DNA from: Tetraselmis striata
Taxonomy: Eukaryota > Chlorophyta > Chlorodendrophyceae > Chlorodendrales > Chlorodendraceae
Direction: 5' to 3'
Assembly: GCA_006384855.1 (NCBI GenBank)
Contig: VCJN01000434.1
Coordinates: 62,001-126,000, forward strand
Length of the DNA stretch: 64,000 bases
Of the stretch, positions 48,570-63,027 are shown one piece after another. The notes under the pieces were generated by a model. That model did no database searches, was not told the DNA's origin, and saw only the letters and a program-made list of their open reading frames with translations. Numbering within the stretch: position 1 is the stretch's first letter; the number at the start of each line of letters is the position of its first letter. The position numbers were made by a program, and so were the translations under genes.

Positions 48570-51500
48570 AGGAGGAGATGGCTGCCAACACAGTCGAGAA
48601 AATGAAATTTATCAGCTGACATATTTACTCGGGCTGAAAGGCCGGGATTGCCTTGGGGCTGTGTCCCACACAGTCACCGGAAAATCCTAGAACATCGTAC
48701 ATCGTCCTCAGCTGTCTTTGCCCTTGGGAAAGGCACGCAGTCTGTTGTAGTATTAGTAGTTTTGCCGTTTCAGCCCGGTAAACACTACTGTACACCTTAT
48801 TCCCTGCCCGGGTCAAAAGGCCGCAACTCCTGGACGTCGTGCACCCAGTAGTCCCGCATTAGTGCACGCGGTTTGCAGTGGTGTGTGTGTGTTGCTTGCA
48901 CTCCGAAGCCTGGACTGGCCTGCAACTGGCTTAGGGCCAAGCACAAAATCCAAACCTCACGAAAAGTTGACCAAAGCTGACCAAAGTTGAAGCCTGGACT
49001 GGCTTGCTCCGGCATTGCGCCAAGCAAAAAGTCCACATCTGACCAAAAGCTGACCAAAACGATGAAAGGCAAATTCAACGGATTGGACCATACATCAGGC
49101 ATATGTCTTTATTGCAGATTGAAATTAGAATTAATTCGTTTTGCTTGTCGTCATGGTCCTCCATTCTGTTCATAAGTATTGTTTATTGACATAGCAGACA
49201 CATCATGGGAAGACATGGTTTGTAGGGCATTCATCCAAATATACAGAATTTGAATGCAATAGGAGGAGATGGCTGCCAACACAGTCGAGAAAATGAAATT
49301 TATCAGCTGACATATTTACTCGGGCTGAAAGGCCGGGATTGCCTTGGGGCTGTGTCCCACACAGTCACCGGAAAATCCTAGAACATCGTACATCGTCCTC
49401 AGCTGTCTTTGCCCTTGGGAAAGGCACGCAGTCTGTTGTAGTATTAGTAGTTTTGCCGTTTCAGCCCGGTAAACACTACTGTACACCTTATTCCCTGCCC
49501 GGGTCAAAAGGCCGCAACTCCTGGACGTCGTGCACCCAGTAGTCCCGCATTAGTGCACGCGGTTTGCAGTGGTGTGTGTGTGTTGCCTGCACTCCGAAGC
49601 CTGGACTGGCCTGCAACTGGCTTAGGGCCAAGCACAAAATCCAAACCTCACGAAAAGTTGACCAAAGCTGACCAAAGTTGAAGCCTGGACTGGCTTGCTC
49701 CGGCATTGCGCCAAGCAAAAAGTCCACATCTGACCAAAAGCTGACCAAAACGATGAAAGGCAAATTCAACGGATTGGACCATACATCAGGCATATGTCTT
49801 TATTGCAGATTGAAATTAGAATTAATTCGTTTTGCTTGTCGTCATGGTCCTCCATTCTGTTCATAAGTATTGTTTATTGACATAGCAGACACATCATGGG
49901 AAGACATGGTTTGTAGGGCATTCATCCAAATATACAGAATTTGAATGCAATAGGAGGAGATGGCTGCCAACACAGTCGAGAAAATGAAATTTATCAGCTG
50001 ACATATTTACTCGGGCTGAAAGGCCGGGATTGCCTTGGGGCTGTGTCCCACACAGTCACCGGAAAATCCTAGAACATCGTACATCGTCCTCAGCTGTCTT
50101 TGCCCTTGGGAAAGGCACGCAGTCTGTTGTAGTATTAGTAGTTTTGCCGTTTCAGACCGGTAAACACTACTGTACACCTTATTCCCTGCCCGGGTCAAAA
50201 GGCCGCAACTCCTGGACGTCGTGCACCCAGTAGTCCCGCATTAGTGCACGCGGTTTGCAGTGGTGTGTGTGTGTTGCTTGCACTCCGAAGCCTGGACTGG
50301 CCTGCAACTGGCTTAGGGCCAAGCACAACATCCAAACCTCACGAAAAGTTGACCAAAGCTGACCAAAGTTGAAGCCTGGACTGGCTTGCTCCGGCATTGC
50401 GCCAAGCAAAAAGTCCACATCTGACCAAAAGCTGACCAAAACGATGAAAGGCAAATTCAACGGATTGGACCATACATCAGGCATATGTCTTTATTGCAGA
50501 TTGAAATTAGAATTAATTCGTTTTGCTTGTCGTCATGGTCCTCCATTCTGTTCATAAGTATTGTTTATTGACATAGCAGACACATCATGGGAAGACATGG
50601 TTTGTAGGGCATTCATCCAAATATACAGAATTTGAATGCAATAGGAGGAGATGGCTGCCAACACAGTCGAGAAAATGAAATTTATCAGCTGACATATTTA
50701 CTCGGGCTGAAAGGCCGGGATTGCCTTGGGGCTGTGTCCCACACAGTTACCGGAAAATCCTAGAACATCGTACATCGTCCTCAGCTGTGTTTGCCCTTGG
50801 GAAAGGCACGCAGTCTGTTGTAGTATTAGTAGTTTTGCCGTTTCAGCCCGGTAAACACTACTGTACACCTTATTCCCTGCCCGGGTCAAAAGGCCGCAAC
50901 TCCTGGACGTCGTGCACCCAGTAGTCCCGCATTAGTGCACGCGGTTTGCAGTGGTGTGTGTGTGTTGCCTGCACTCCGAAGCCTGGACTGGCCTGCAACT
51001 GGCTTAGGGCCAAGCACAAAATCCAAACCTCACGAAAAGTTGACCAAAGCTGACCAAAGTTGAAGCCTGGACTGGCTTGCTCCGGCATTGCGCCAAGCAA
51101 AAAGTCCACATCTGACCAAAAGCTGACCAAAACGATGAAAAGCAAATTCAACGGATTGGACCATACATCAGGCATATGTCTTTATTGCAGATTGAAATTA
51201 GAATTAATTCGTTTTGCTTGTCGTCATGGTCCTCCATTCTGTTCATAAGTATTGTTTATTGACATAGCAGACACATCATGGGAAGACATGGTTTGTAGGG
51301 CATTCATCCAAATATACAGAATTTGAATGCAATAGGAGGAGATGGCTGCCAACACAGTCGAGAAAATGAAATTTATCAGCTGACATATTTACTCGGGCTG
51401 AAAGGCCGGGATTGCCTTGGGGCTGTGTCCCACACAGTCACCGGAAAATCCTAGAACATCGTACATCGTCCTCAGCTGTCTTTGCCCTTGGGAAAGGCAC

Positions 51501-52026
51501 GCAGTCTGTTGTAGTATTAGTAGTTTTGCCGTTTCAGCCCGGTAAACACTACTGTACACCTTATTCCCTGCCCGGGTCAAAAGGCCGCAACTCCTGGACG
51601 TCGTGCACCCAGTAGTCCCGCATTAGTGCACGCGGTTTGCAGTGGTGTGTGTGTGTGTTGCCTGCACTCCGAAGCCTGGACTGGCCTGCAACTGGCTTAG
51701 GGCCAAGCACAACATCCAAACCTCACGAAAAGTTGACCAAAGCTGACCAAAGTTGAAGCCTGGACTGGCTTGCTCCGGCATTGCGCCAAGCAAAAAGTCC
51801 ACATCTGACCAAAAGCTGACCAAACCGATGAAAGGCAAATTCAACGGATTGGACCATACATCAGGCATATGTCTTTATTGCAGATTGAAATTAGAATTAA
51901 TTCGTTTTGCGTGCCGTCATGGTCCTCCATTCTGTTCATAAGTATTGTTTATCGACATAGCAGACACATCATGGGAAGACATGCTTTGCAGAGCATTCAT
52001 CCAAATATACAGAATTTGAATGCAAT
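48570..52026 (+). repeat. Block 7: five A monomers, altered order
   Basis: Monomers start at 48570 and about 49259, 49950, 50641 and 51332. The order is type 1 (with TTGCTTGC), 1, 2, 4, 5: type 3 is absent and type 1 duplicated. Confidence 0.92.
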
Positions 52027-52580
52027 AGGAGGAGTAGTATGACGAAAACATTGTTCAGAGATTTGCTTGTATCCCCTTGCTGAGGCACCGCATTAATATC
52101 TAATTTGACCCTCGTACAGAAACATATGACTTCAATGGGTTTTCCTTGCAATCAATTGCGCATATGTGATATGCTATTTCATACAGCTCATCACCATTTG
52201 CAAAAAATGGAATGTACAACTATGCAGCACGTGTGCATGTATATGTAAAGATTGTGTTCATGTTCGCTTAAGAGAAGAAAGAAATTCCTGCACTGGCTGG
52301 AATGGCTATGGCATCGGGCAAGGAAAAAATCCAAAGTTGATCCGCAGCTGATCCGAAGTAGGTATACCAAAGCTGAAGTCTGGACTGGCTTGCTCCGGCA
52401 TTGCGTCAAGCAAAAAATCCACATCTGACCGAAAGCTGACCAAATATGTTATTCCCCACCCGGGTAAAAGGCCACAACGACTGATGGACGCCGTGCACCC
52501 AATTTTCCCGCATTACTGTCCGCGGTTTGCAATGGTGTGTGTGTGGGGGGGGGGGGGGGGGAGCGTGCGCGTGTGTGTGT

Positions 52581-52653
<73 letters not shown>

Positions 52654-53008
52654 GCCTGAACTCCGGAGCCTGGACTGGCTTGCTATGGCATAGGGCCAAG
52701 CAAAACATCCGAATTCGACCCAAAGCTGACCAAAGTTGAAGCCTGGACTGGCTTGCTCCGGCATTGCGCCAAGCAAAAAGTCCACATCTGACCAAAAGCT
52801 GACCAAAACGATGAAAGGCAAATTCAACGGATTGGACCATACATCAGGCATATGTCTTTATTGCAGATTGAAATTAGAATTAATTCGTTTTGCTTGTCGT
52901 CATGGTCCTCCATTCTGTTCATAAGTATTGTTTATTGACATAGCAGACACATCATGGAAGACATGGTTTGTAGGGCATTCATCCAAATATACAGAATTTG
53001 AATGCAAT
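52027..53008 (+). repeat. B unit 7 (982 bp)
   Basis: Standard B structure with a long (GT)n tract. Confidence 0.92.
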
Positions 53009-53699
53009 AGGAGGAGATGGCTGCCAACACAGTCGAGAAAATGAAATTTATCAGCTGACATATTTACTCGGGCTGAAAGGCCGGGATTGCCTTGGGGCTG
53101 TGTCCCACACAGTTACCGGAAAATCCTAGAACATCGTACATCGTCCTCAGCTGTGTTTGCCCTTGGGAAAGGCACGCAGTCTGTTGTAGTATTAGTAGTT
53201 TTGCCGTTTCAGCCCGGTAAACACTACTGTACACCTTATTCCCTGCCCGGGTCAAAAGGCCGCAACTCCTGGACGTCGTGCACCCAGTAGTCCCGCATTA
53301 GTGCACGCGGTTTGCAGTGGTGTGTGTGTGTTGCCTGCACTCCGAAGCCTGGACTGGCCTGCAACTGGCTTAGGGCCAAGCACAAAATCCAAACCTCACG
53401 AAAAGTTGACCAAAGCTGACCAAAGTTGAAGCCTGGACTGGCTTGCTCCGGCATTGCGCCAAGCAAAAAGTCCACATCTGACCAAAAGCTGACCAAACCG
53501 ATGAAAGGCAAATTCAACGGATTGGACCATACATCAGGCATATGTCTTTATTGCAGATTGAAATTAGAATTAATTCGTTTTGCGTGCCGTCATGGTCCTC
53601 CATTCTGTTCATAAGTATTGTTTATCGACATAGCAGACACATCATGGGAAGACATGCTTTGCAGAGCATTCATCCAAATATACAGAATTTGAATGCAAT
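53009..53699 (+). repeat. Block 8: single hybrid A monomer
   Basis: This 691-bp monomer starts as type 4 (GTTACCGG) and ends as type 5 (ACCGATG, GCGTGCCG), as expected from a crossover joining types 4 and 5. Confidence 0.9.
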
Positions 53700-54252
53700 A
53701 GGAGGAGTAGTATGACGAAACATTGTTCAGAGATTTGCTTGTATCCCCTTGCTGAGGCACCGCATTAATATCTAATTTGACCCTCGTACAGAAACATATG
53801 ACTTCAATGGGTTTTCCTTGCAATCAATTGCGCATATGTGATATGCTATTTCATACAGCTCATCACCATTTGCAAAAAATGGAATGTACAACTATGCAGC
53901 ACGTGTGCATGTATATGTAAAGATTGTGTTCATGTTCGCTTAAGAGAAGAAAGAAATTCCTGCACTGGCTGGAATGGCTATGGCATCGGGCAAGGAAAAA
54001 ATCCAAAGTTGATCCGCAGCTGATCCGAAGTAGGTATACCAAAGCTGAAGTCTGGACTGGCTTGCTCCGGCATTGCGTCAAGCAAAAAATCCACATCTGA
54101 CCGAAAGCTGACCAAATATGTTATTCCCCACCCGGGTAAAAGGCCACAACGACTGATGGACGCCGTGCACCCAATTTTCCCGCATTACTGTCCGCGGTTT
54201 GCAATGGTGTGTGTGTGGGGGGGGGGGGGGGGGAGCGTGCGCGTGTGTGTGT

Positions 54253-54315
<63 letters not shown>

Positions 54316-54672
54316 GCCTGAACTCCGGAGCCTGGACTGGCTTGCTATGGCATAGGGCCAAGCAAAACATCCGAATTCGACCCAAAGCTGACCAAAGTTG
54401 AAGCCTGGACTGGCTTGCTCCGGCATTGCGCCAAGCAAAAAGTCCACATCTGACCAAAAGCTGACCAAAACGATGAAAGGCAAATTCAACGGATTGGACC
54501 ATACATCAGGCATATGTCTTTATTGCAGATTGAAATTAGAATTAATTCGTTTTTGCTTGTCGTCATGGTCCTCCATTCTGTTCATAAGTATTGTTTATTG
54601 ACATAGCAGACACATCATGGGAAGACATGGTTTGTAGGGCATTCATCCAAATATACAGAATTTGAATGCAAT
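53700..54672 (+). repeat. B unit 8 (973 bp)
   Basis: Standard B structure with few deviations. Confidence 0.92.
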
Positions 54673-56746
54673 AGGAGGAGATGGCTTGCCAACACAGTCG
54701 AGAAAATGAAATTTATCAGCTGACATATTTACTCGGGCTGAAAGGCCGGGATTGCCTTGGGGCTGTGTCCCACACAGTCACCGGAAAATCTAGAACATCG
54801 TACATCGTCCTCAGCTGTCTTTGCCCTTGGGAAAGGCACGCAGTCTGTTGTAGTATTAGTAGTTTTGCCGTTTCAGCCCGGTAAACACTACTGTACACCT
54901 TATTCCCTGCCCGGGTCAAAAGGCCGCAACTCCTGGACGTCGTGCACCCAGTAGTCCCGCATTAGTGCACGCGGTTTGCAGTGGTGTGTGTGTGTTGCCT
55001 GCACTCCGAAGCCTGGACTGGCCTGCAACTGGCTTAGGGCCAAGCACAAAATCCAAACCTCACGAAAAGTTGACCAAAGCTGACCAAAGTTGAAGCCTGG
55101 ACTGGCTTGCTCCGGCATTGCGCCAAGCAAAAAGTCCACATCTGACCAAAAGCTGACCAAAACGATGAAAGGCAAATTCAACGGATTGGACCATACATCA
55201 GGCATATGTCTTTATTGCAGATTGAAATTAGAATTAATTCGTTTTGCTTGTCGTCATGGTCCTCCATTCTGTTCATAAGTATTGTTTATTGACATAGCAG
55301 ACACATCATGGGAAGACATGGTTTGTAGGGCATTCATCCAAATATACAGAATTTGAATGCAATAGGAGGAGATGGCTGCCAACACAGTCGAGAAAATGAA
55401 ATTTATCAGCTGACATATTTACTCGGGCTGAAAGGCCGGGATTGCCTTGGGCTGTGTCCCACACAGTCACCGGAAAATCCTAGAACATCGTACATCGTCC
55501 TCAGCTGTCTTTGCCCTTGGGAAAGGCACGCAGTCTGTTGTAGTATTAGTAGTTTTGCCGTTTCAGCCCGGTAAACACTACTGTACACCTTATTCCCTGC
55601 CCGGGTCAAAAGGCCGCAACTCCTGGACGTCGTGCACCCAGTAGTCCCGCATTAGTGCACGCGGTTTGCAGTGGTGTGTGTGTGTTGCCTGCACTCCGAA
55701 GCCTGGACTGGCCTGCAACTGGCTTAGGGCCAAGCACAACAATCCAAACCTCACGAAAAGTTGACCAAAGCTGACCAAAGTTGAAGCCTGGACTGGCTTG
55801 CTCCGGCATTGCGCCAAGCAAAAAGTCCACATCTGACCAAAAGCTGACCAAAACGATGAAAGGCAAATTCAACGGATTGGACCATACATCAGGCATATGT
55901 CTTTATTGCAGATTGAAATTAGAATTAATTCGTTTTGCTTGTCGTCATGGTCCTCCATTCTGTTCATAAGTATTGTTTATTGACATAGCAGACACATCAT
56001 GGGAAGACATGGTTTGTAGGGCATTCATCCAAATATACAGAATTTGAATGCAATAGGAGGAGATGGCTGCCAACACAGTCGAGAAAATGAAAATTTATCA
56101 GCTGACATATTTACTCGGGCTGAAAGGCCGGGATTGCCTTGGGGCTGTGTCCCACACAGTCACCGGAAAATCCTAGAACATCGTACATCGTCCTCAGCTG
56201 TGTTTGCCCTTGGGAAAGGCACGCAGTCTGTTGTAGTATTAGTAGTTTTGCCGTTTCAGCCCGGTAAACACTACTGTACACCTTATTCCCTGCCCGGGTC
56301 AAAAGGCCGCAACTCCTGGACGTCGTGCACCCAGTAGTCCCGCATTAGTGCACGCGGTTTGCAGTGGTGTGTGTGTGTTGCCTTGCACTCCGAAGCCTGG
56401 ACTGGCCTGCAACTGGCTTAGGGCCAAGCAAAAATCCAAACCTCACGAAAAGTTGACCAAAGCTGACCAAAGTTGAAGCCTGGACTGGCTTGCTCCGGCA
56501 TTGCGCCAAGCAAAAAGTCCACATCTGACCAAAAAGCTGACCAAAACGATGAAAGGCAAATTCAACGGATTGGACCATACATCAGGCATATGTCTTTATT
56601 GCAGATTGAAATTAGAATTAATTCGTTTTGCTTGTCGTCATGGTCCTCCATTCTGTTCATAAGTATTGTTTATCGACATAGCAGACACATCATGGAAGAC
56701 ATGCTTTGCAGAGCATTCATCCAAATATACAGAATTTGAATGCAAT
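54673..56746 (+). repeat. Block 9: three A monomers
   Basis: Monomers start at 54673, about 55365 and 56055. They are mostly type 1. The last has a GCTTGTCG tail like ordinary monomers but the CTTTGCAGAGC end that precedes B units. Confidence 0.88.
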
Positions 56747-57302
56747 AGGAGGAGTAGTATGACGAAACATTGTTCAAGTTGTTGTATCCCTTGCTGAGGC
56801 ACCGCATTAATATCTAATTTGACCCTCGTACAGAAACATATGACTTCAATGGGTTTTCCTTGCAATCAATTGCGCATATGTGATATGCTATTTTTCATTA
56901 CAGCTCATCACCCATTTGCAAAAAATGGAATGTTACAACTATGCAGCACGTGTGCATGTATATGTAAAGATTGTGTTCATGTTCGCTTAAGAGAAGAAAG
57001 AAATTCCTGCACTGGCTGGAATGGCTATGGCATCGGGCAAGGAAAAAATCCAAAGTTGATCCGCAGCTGATTCCGAAGTAGGTATACCAAAGCTGAAGTC
57101 TGGAACTGGCTTGCTCCGGCATTGCGTCAAGCAAAAAATCCACATCTGACCGAAAGCTGACCAAATATTGTTATTTCCCCACCCGGGGTAAAAGGCCACA
57201 CACGACTGATGGACGCCGTGCCACCCAATTTTCCCGCATTACTGTCCGCGGTTTGCAATGGTGTGTGTGTGGGGGGGGGGGGAAGCGTGCGCGTGTGTGT
57301 GT

Positions 57303-57342
<40 letters not shown>

Positions 57343-57709
57343 TGTTGCCTGAACCTCGGAGCCTGGACTGGCTTGCTATGGCATAGGGCCAAGCAACAAC
57401 ATCCGAATTTCGACCCAAAGCTGACCAAAGTTGAAGCCTGGGACTGGCTTGCTCCGGCATTTGCGCCAAGCAAAAAGTCCACATCCTGACCAAAGCTTGA
57501 CCACAAACGATGAAAAGGCAAATTCAACGGATTGGACCATACATCAGGCATATGTCTTTATTGCAGATTGAAATTAGAATTAATTCGTTTTGCTTGTTCG
57601 TCATGGTCCTCCATTCTGTTCATAAGTATTGTTTATTGACATAGCAGACACATCATGGGAAGACATGGTTTGTAGGCATTCATCCAAATATACAGAATTT
57701 GAATGCAAT
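56747..57709 (+). repeat. B unit 9 (963 bp)
   Basis: This B unit contains many single-base indels and a short (GT)n tract. Confidence 0.85.
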
Positions 57710-60411
57710 AGGAGGAGATGGCTGCCAACACAGTCGAGAAAATGAAATTTATCATGACATATTTACTCGGGCTGAAAGGCCGGGATTGCCTTGGGGCTGT
57801 GTCCCACACAGTCACCGGAAAATCCTAGAACATCGTACATCGTCCTCAGCTGTCTTTGCCCTTGGGAAAGGCACGCAGTCTGTTGTAGTATTAGTAGTTT
57901 TGCCGTTTCAGCCCGGTAAACACTACTGTACACCTTATTCCCTGCCCGGTCAAAAGGCCGCAACTCCTGGACGTCGTGCACCCAGTAGTCCCGCATTAGT
58001 GCACGCGGTTTGCAGTGGTGTGTGTGTGTTGCCTGCACTCCGAAGCCTGGACTGGCTGCAACTGGCTTAGGGCCAAGCACAATCCAAACCTCACGAAAAG
58101 TTGACCAAAGCTGACCAAAGTTGAAGCCTGGACTGGCTTGCTCCGGCATTGCGCCAAGCAAAAAGTCCACATCTGACCAAAAGCGACCAAAACGATGAAA
58201 GGCAAATTCAACGGATTGGACCATACATCAGGCATATGTCTTTATTGCAGATTGAAATTAGAATTAATTCGTTTTGCTTGTCGTCATGGTCCTCATTCTG
58301 TTCATAAGTATTGTTTATTGACATAGCAGACACATCATGGGAAGACATGGTTTGTAGGGCATTCATCCAAATATACAGAATTTGAATGCAATAGGAGGAG
58401 ATGGCTGCCAACACAGTCGAGAAAATGAAATTTATCAGCTGACATATTACTCGGGCTGAAAGGCCGGGATTGCCTTGGGGCTGTGTCCCACACAGTCACC
58501 GGAAAATCTAGAACATCGTACATCGTCCTCAGCTGTGTTTGCCCTTGGGAAAGGCACGCAGTCTGTTGTAGTATTAGTAGTTTTGCCGTTTCAGCCCGGT
58601 AAACACTACTGTACACCTTATTCCCTGCCCGGGTCAAAAGGCCGCAACTCCTGGACGTCGTGCACCCAGTAGTCCCGCATTAGTGCGGTTTGCAGTGGTG
58701 TGTGTGTGTTGCTGCACTCCGAAGCCTGGACTGGCCTGCAACTGGCTTAGGGCCAAGCAAAAATCCAAACCTCACGAAAAGTTGACCAAAGCTGACCAAA
58801 GTTGAAGCCTGGACTGGCTTGCTCCGGCATTGCGCCAAGCAAAAATCCACATCTGACCAAAGCTGACCAAAACGATGAAAGGCAAATTCAACGGATTGGA
58901 CATACATCAGGCATATGTCTTTATTGCAGATTGAAATTAGAATTAATTCGTTTTGCTGTCGTCATGGTCCTCCATTCTGTTCATAGTATTGTTTATTGAC
59001 ATAGCAGACACATCATGGGAAGACATGGTTTGTAGGCATTCATCCAAATATACAGAATTTGAATGCAATAGGAGGAGATGGCTGCCAACACAGTCGAGAA
59101 AATGAAATTTATCAGCTGACATATTTACTCGGGCTGAAAGGCCGGGATTGCCTTGGGGCTGTGTCCCACACAGTCACCGGAAAATCCTAGAACATCGTAC
59201 ATCGTCCTCAGCTGTGTTTGCCCTTGGGAAAGGCACGCAGTCTGTTGTAGTATTAGTAGTTTTGCCGTTTCAGCCCGGTAAACACTACTGTACACCTTAT
59301 TCCCTGCCCGGGTCAAAAGGCCGCAACTCCTGGACGTCGTGCACCCAGTAGTCCGCATTAGTGCACGCGGTTTGCAGTGGTGTGTGTGTGTTGCTGCACT
59401 CCGAAGCCTGACTGGCCTGCAACTGGCTTAGGGCCAAGCACAAAATCCAAACTCACGAAAAGTTGACCAAAGCTGACCAAAGTTGAAGCCTGACTGGCTT
59501 GCTCCGGCATTGCGCCAAGCAAAAAGAGCCTGACCAAAACGATGAAAAGCAAATTCAACGGATTGGACCATACATCAGGCATATGTCTTTATTGCAGATT
59601 GAAATTAAATTAATTCGTTTTGCTTGTCGTCATGGTCCTCCATGTTCATAAGTATTGTTTATTGACATAGCAGACACATCATGGGAAGACATGGTTTGTA
59701 GGCATTCATCCAAATATCAGAATTTGAATGCAATAGGAGGAGATGGCTGCCAACACAGTCGAGAAAATGAAATTTATCAGCTGACATATTTACTCGGGCT
59801 GAAAGCCGGGATTGCCTTGGGGCTGTGTCCCACACAGTCACCGGAAAATCCTAGAACATCGTACATCGTCCTCAGCTGTGTTTTGCCCTTGGGAAAGGCA
59901 CGCAGTCTGTTGTAGTATTAGTAGTTTGCCGTTTCAGCCGGTAAACACTACTGTACCCTTATTCCCTGCCCGGGTCAAAAGGCCGCAACTCCTGGACGTC
60001 GTGCACCCAGTAGTCCCGCATTAGTGCACGCGGTTTGCAGTGGTGTGTGTGTGTGTGCCTGCACTCCGAAGCCTGGACTGGCTGCAACTGGCTTAGGCCA
60101 AGCACAAAATCCAAACCTCACGAAAATTGACCAAAGCTGACCAAAGTTGAAGCCTGGACTGGCTTGCTCCGGCATTGCGCCAAGCAAAAAGTCCACATCT
60201 GACCAAAAGCTGACCAAAACGATGAAAGGCAAATTCACGGATTGGACCATACATCAGCATATGTCTTTTGATTGATTAGAAATTAATTCGTTTTGCGTGC
60301 CCGTCATGGTCCTCCATTCTGTCATAAGTATTGTTTATTGACATAGCAGACACATCATGGAAGACATGCTTTGCAGAGCATTCATCCAAATATACAGAAT
60401 TTGAATGCAAT
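57710..60411 (+). repeat. Block 10: four A monomers with many deletions
   Basis: Monomers start at 57710, 58393, 59070 and 59735, with lengths 683, 677, 665 and 677 bp against the usual 691. The losses are scattered one- to few-base deletions. The last monomer has the type-5-like GCGTGCC end. Confidence 0.85.
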
Positions 60412-60950
60412 AGGAGGAGTAGTATGAAAACATTGTTCAGAGATTTGCTTGTATCCCCTTGCTGAGGCACCGCATTAATATCTAATTTGACCCTCGTACA
60501 GAAACATATGACTTCAATGGGTTTTCCTTGCAATCAATTGCGCATATGTGATATGCTATTTCATACAGCTCATCCCATTTGCAAAAAAGGAATGTCAAAC
60601 TATGCAGCACGTGTGCATGTATATGTAAAGATTGTGTTCATGTTCGCTTAAGAGAAGAAAGAAATTCCTGCACTGGCTGGAATGGCTATGGCATCGGGCA
60701 AGGAAAAAATCCAAAGTTGATCCGCAGCTGATCCGAAGTAGGTATACCAAAGCTGAAGTCTGGACTGGCTTGCTCCGGCATTGCGTCAAGCAAAAAATCC
60801 ACATCTGACCGAAAGCTGACCAAATATGTTATTCCCCACCCGGGTAAAAGGCCACAACGACTGATGGACGCCGTGCACCCAATTTTCCCGCATTACTGTC
60901 CGCGGTTTGCAATGGTGTGTGTGTGGGGGGGGGGGGGGGGAGCGTGCGTG

Positions 60951-61001
<51 letters not shown>

Positions 61002-61357
61002 GCCTGAACTCCGGAGCCTGGACTGGCTTGCTATGGCATAGGGCCAAGCAAAACATCCGAATTCGACCCAAAGCTGACCAAAGTTGAAGCCTGGACTGGC
61101 TTGCTCCGGCATTGCGCCAAGCAAAAAGTCCACATCTGACCAAAAGCTGACCAAAACGATGAAAGCAAATTCAACGGATTGGACCATACATCAGGCATAT
61201 GTCTTTATTGCAGATTGAAATTAGAATTAATTCGTTTTGCTTGTCGTCATGGTCCTCCATTCTGTTCATAAGTATTGTTTATTGACATAGCAGACACATC
61301 ATGGGAAGACATGGTTTGTCAGGGCATTCATCCAAATATACAGAATTTGAATGCAAT
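60412..61357 (+). repeat. B unit 10 (946 bp)
   Basis: This is the shortest B unit, with several small deletions and a shortened GT tract preceded by GTGCGTGTCGTG. Confidence 0.87.
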
Positions 61358-62053
61358 AGGAGGAGATGGCTGCCAACACAGTCGAGAAAATGAATTTATC
61401 AGCTGACATATTTACTCGGGCTGAAAGGCCGGGATTGCCTTGGGGCTGTGTCCCACACAGTCACCGGAAAATCCTAGAACATCGTACATTTCGTCCTCAG
61501 CTGTGTTTGCCCTTGGGAAAGGCACGCAGTCTGTTGTAGTATTAGTAGTTTTGCCGTTTCAGCCCGGTAAACACTACTGTACACCTTATTCCCTGCCCGG
61601 GTCAAAAGGCCGCAACTCCTGGACGTCGTGCACCCAGTAGTCCCGCATTAGTGCACGCGGTTTGCAGTGGTGTGTGTGTGTGTGTTGCCTGCACTCCGAA
61701 GCCTGGACTGGCCTGCAACTGGCTTAGGGCCAAGCACAACATCCAAACCTCACGAAAAGTTGACCAAAGCTGACCAAAGTTGAAGCCTGGACTGGCTTGC
61801 TCCGGCATTGCGCCAAGCAAAAAGTCCACATCTGACCAAAAGCTGACCAAACCGATGAAAGGCAAATTCAACGGATTGGACCATACATCAGGCATATGTC
61901 TTTATTGCAGATTGAAATTAGAATTAATTCGTTTTGCGTGCCGTCATGGTCCTCCATTCTGTTCATAAGTATTGTTTATCGACATAGCAGACACATCATG
62001 GGAAGACATGGTTTGTAGGGCATTCATCCAAATATACAGAATTTGAATGCAAT
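61358..62053 (+). repeat. Block 11: single type-5 A monomer
   Basis: This lone type-5 monomer has the extra GT units and the GGTTTGTAGGGC end, like block 6. Confidence 0.9.
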
Positions 62054-62607
62054 AGGAGGAGTAGTATGACGAAACATTGTTCAGAGATTTGCTTGTATCC
62101 CCTTGCTGAGGCACCGCATTAATATCTAATTTGACCCTCGTACAGAAACATATGACTTCAATGGGTTTTCCTTGCAATCAATTGCGCATATGTGATATGC
62201 TATTTCATACAGCTCATCACCATTTTGCAAAAAATGGAATGTACAACTATGCAGCACGTGTGCATGTATATGTAAAGATTGTGTTCATGTTCGCTTAAGA
62301 GAAGAAAGAAATTCCTGCACTGGCTGGAATGGCTATGGCATCGGGCAAGGAAAAAATCCAAAGTTGATCCGCAGCTGATCCGAAGTAGGTATACCAAAGC
62401 TGAAGTCTGGACTGGCTTGCTCCGGCATTGCGTCAAGCAAAAAATCCACATCTGACCGAAAGCTGACCAAATATGTTATTCCCCACCCGGGTAAAAAGGC
62501 CACAACGACTGATGGACGCCGTGCACCCAATTTTCCCGCATTACTGTCCGCGGTTTGCAATGGTGTGTGTGTGGGGGGGGGGGGGGGAGGCGTGCGCGTG
62601 TGTGTGT

Positions 62608-62670
<63 letters not shown>

Positions 62671-63027
62671 GCCTGAACTCCGGAGCCTGGACTGGCTTGC
62701 TATGGCATAGGGCCAAGCAAAACATCCGAATTTCGACCCAAAGCTGACCAAAGTTGAAGCCTGGACTGGCTTGCTCCGGCATTGCGCCAAGCAAAAAGTC
62801 CACATCTGACCAAAAGCTGACCAAAACGATGAAAGGCAAATTCAACGGATTGGACCATACATCAGGCATATGTCTTTATTGCAGATTGAAATTAGAATTA
62901 ATTCGTTTTGCTTGTCGTCATGGTCCTCCATTCTGTTTCATAAGTATTGTTATTGACATAGCAGACACATCATGGGAAGACATGGTTTGTAGGGCATTCA
63001 TCCAAATATACAGAATTTGAATGCAAT
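62054..63027 (+). repeat. B unit 11 (974 bp)
   Basis: Standard B structure. Confidence 0.92.
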
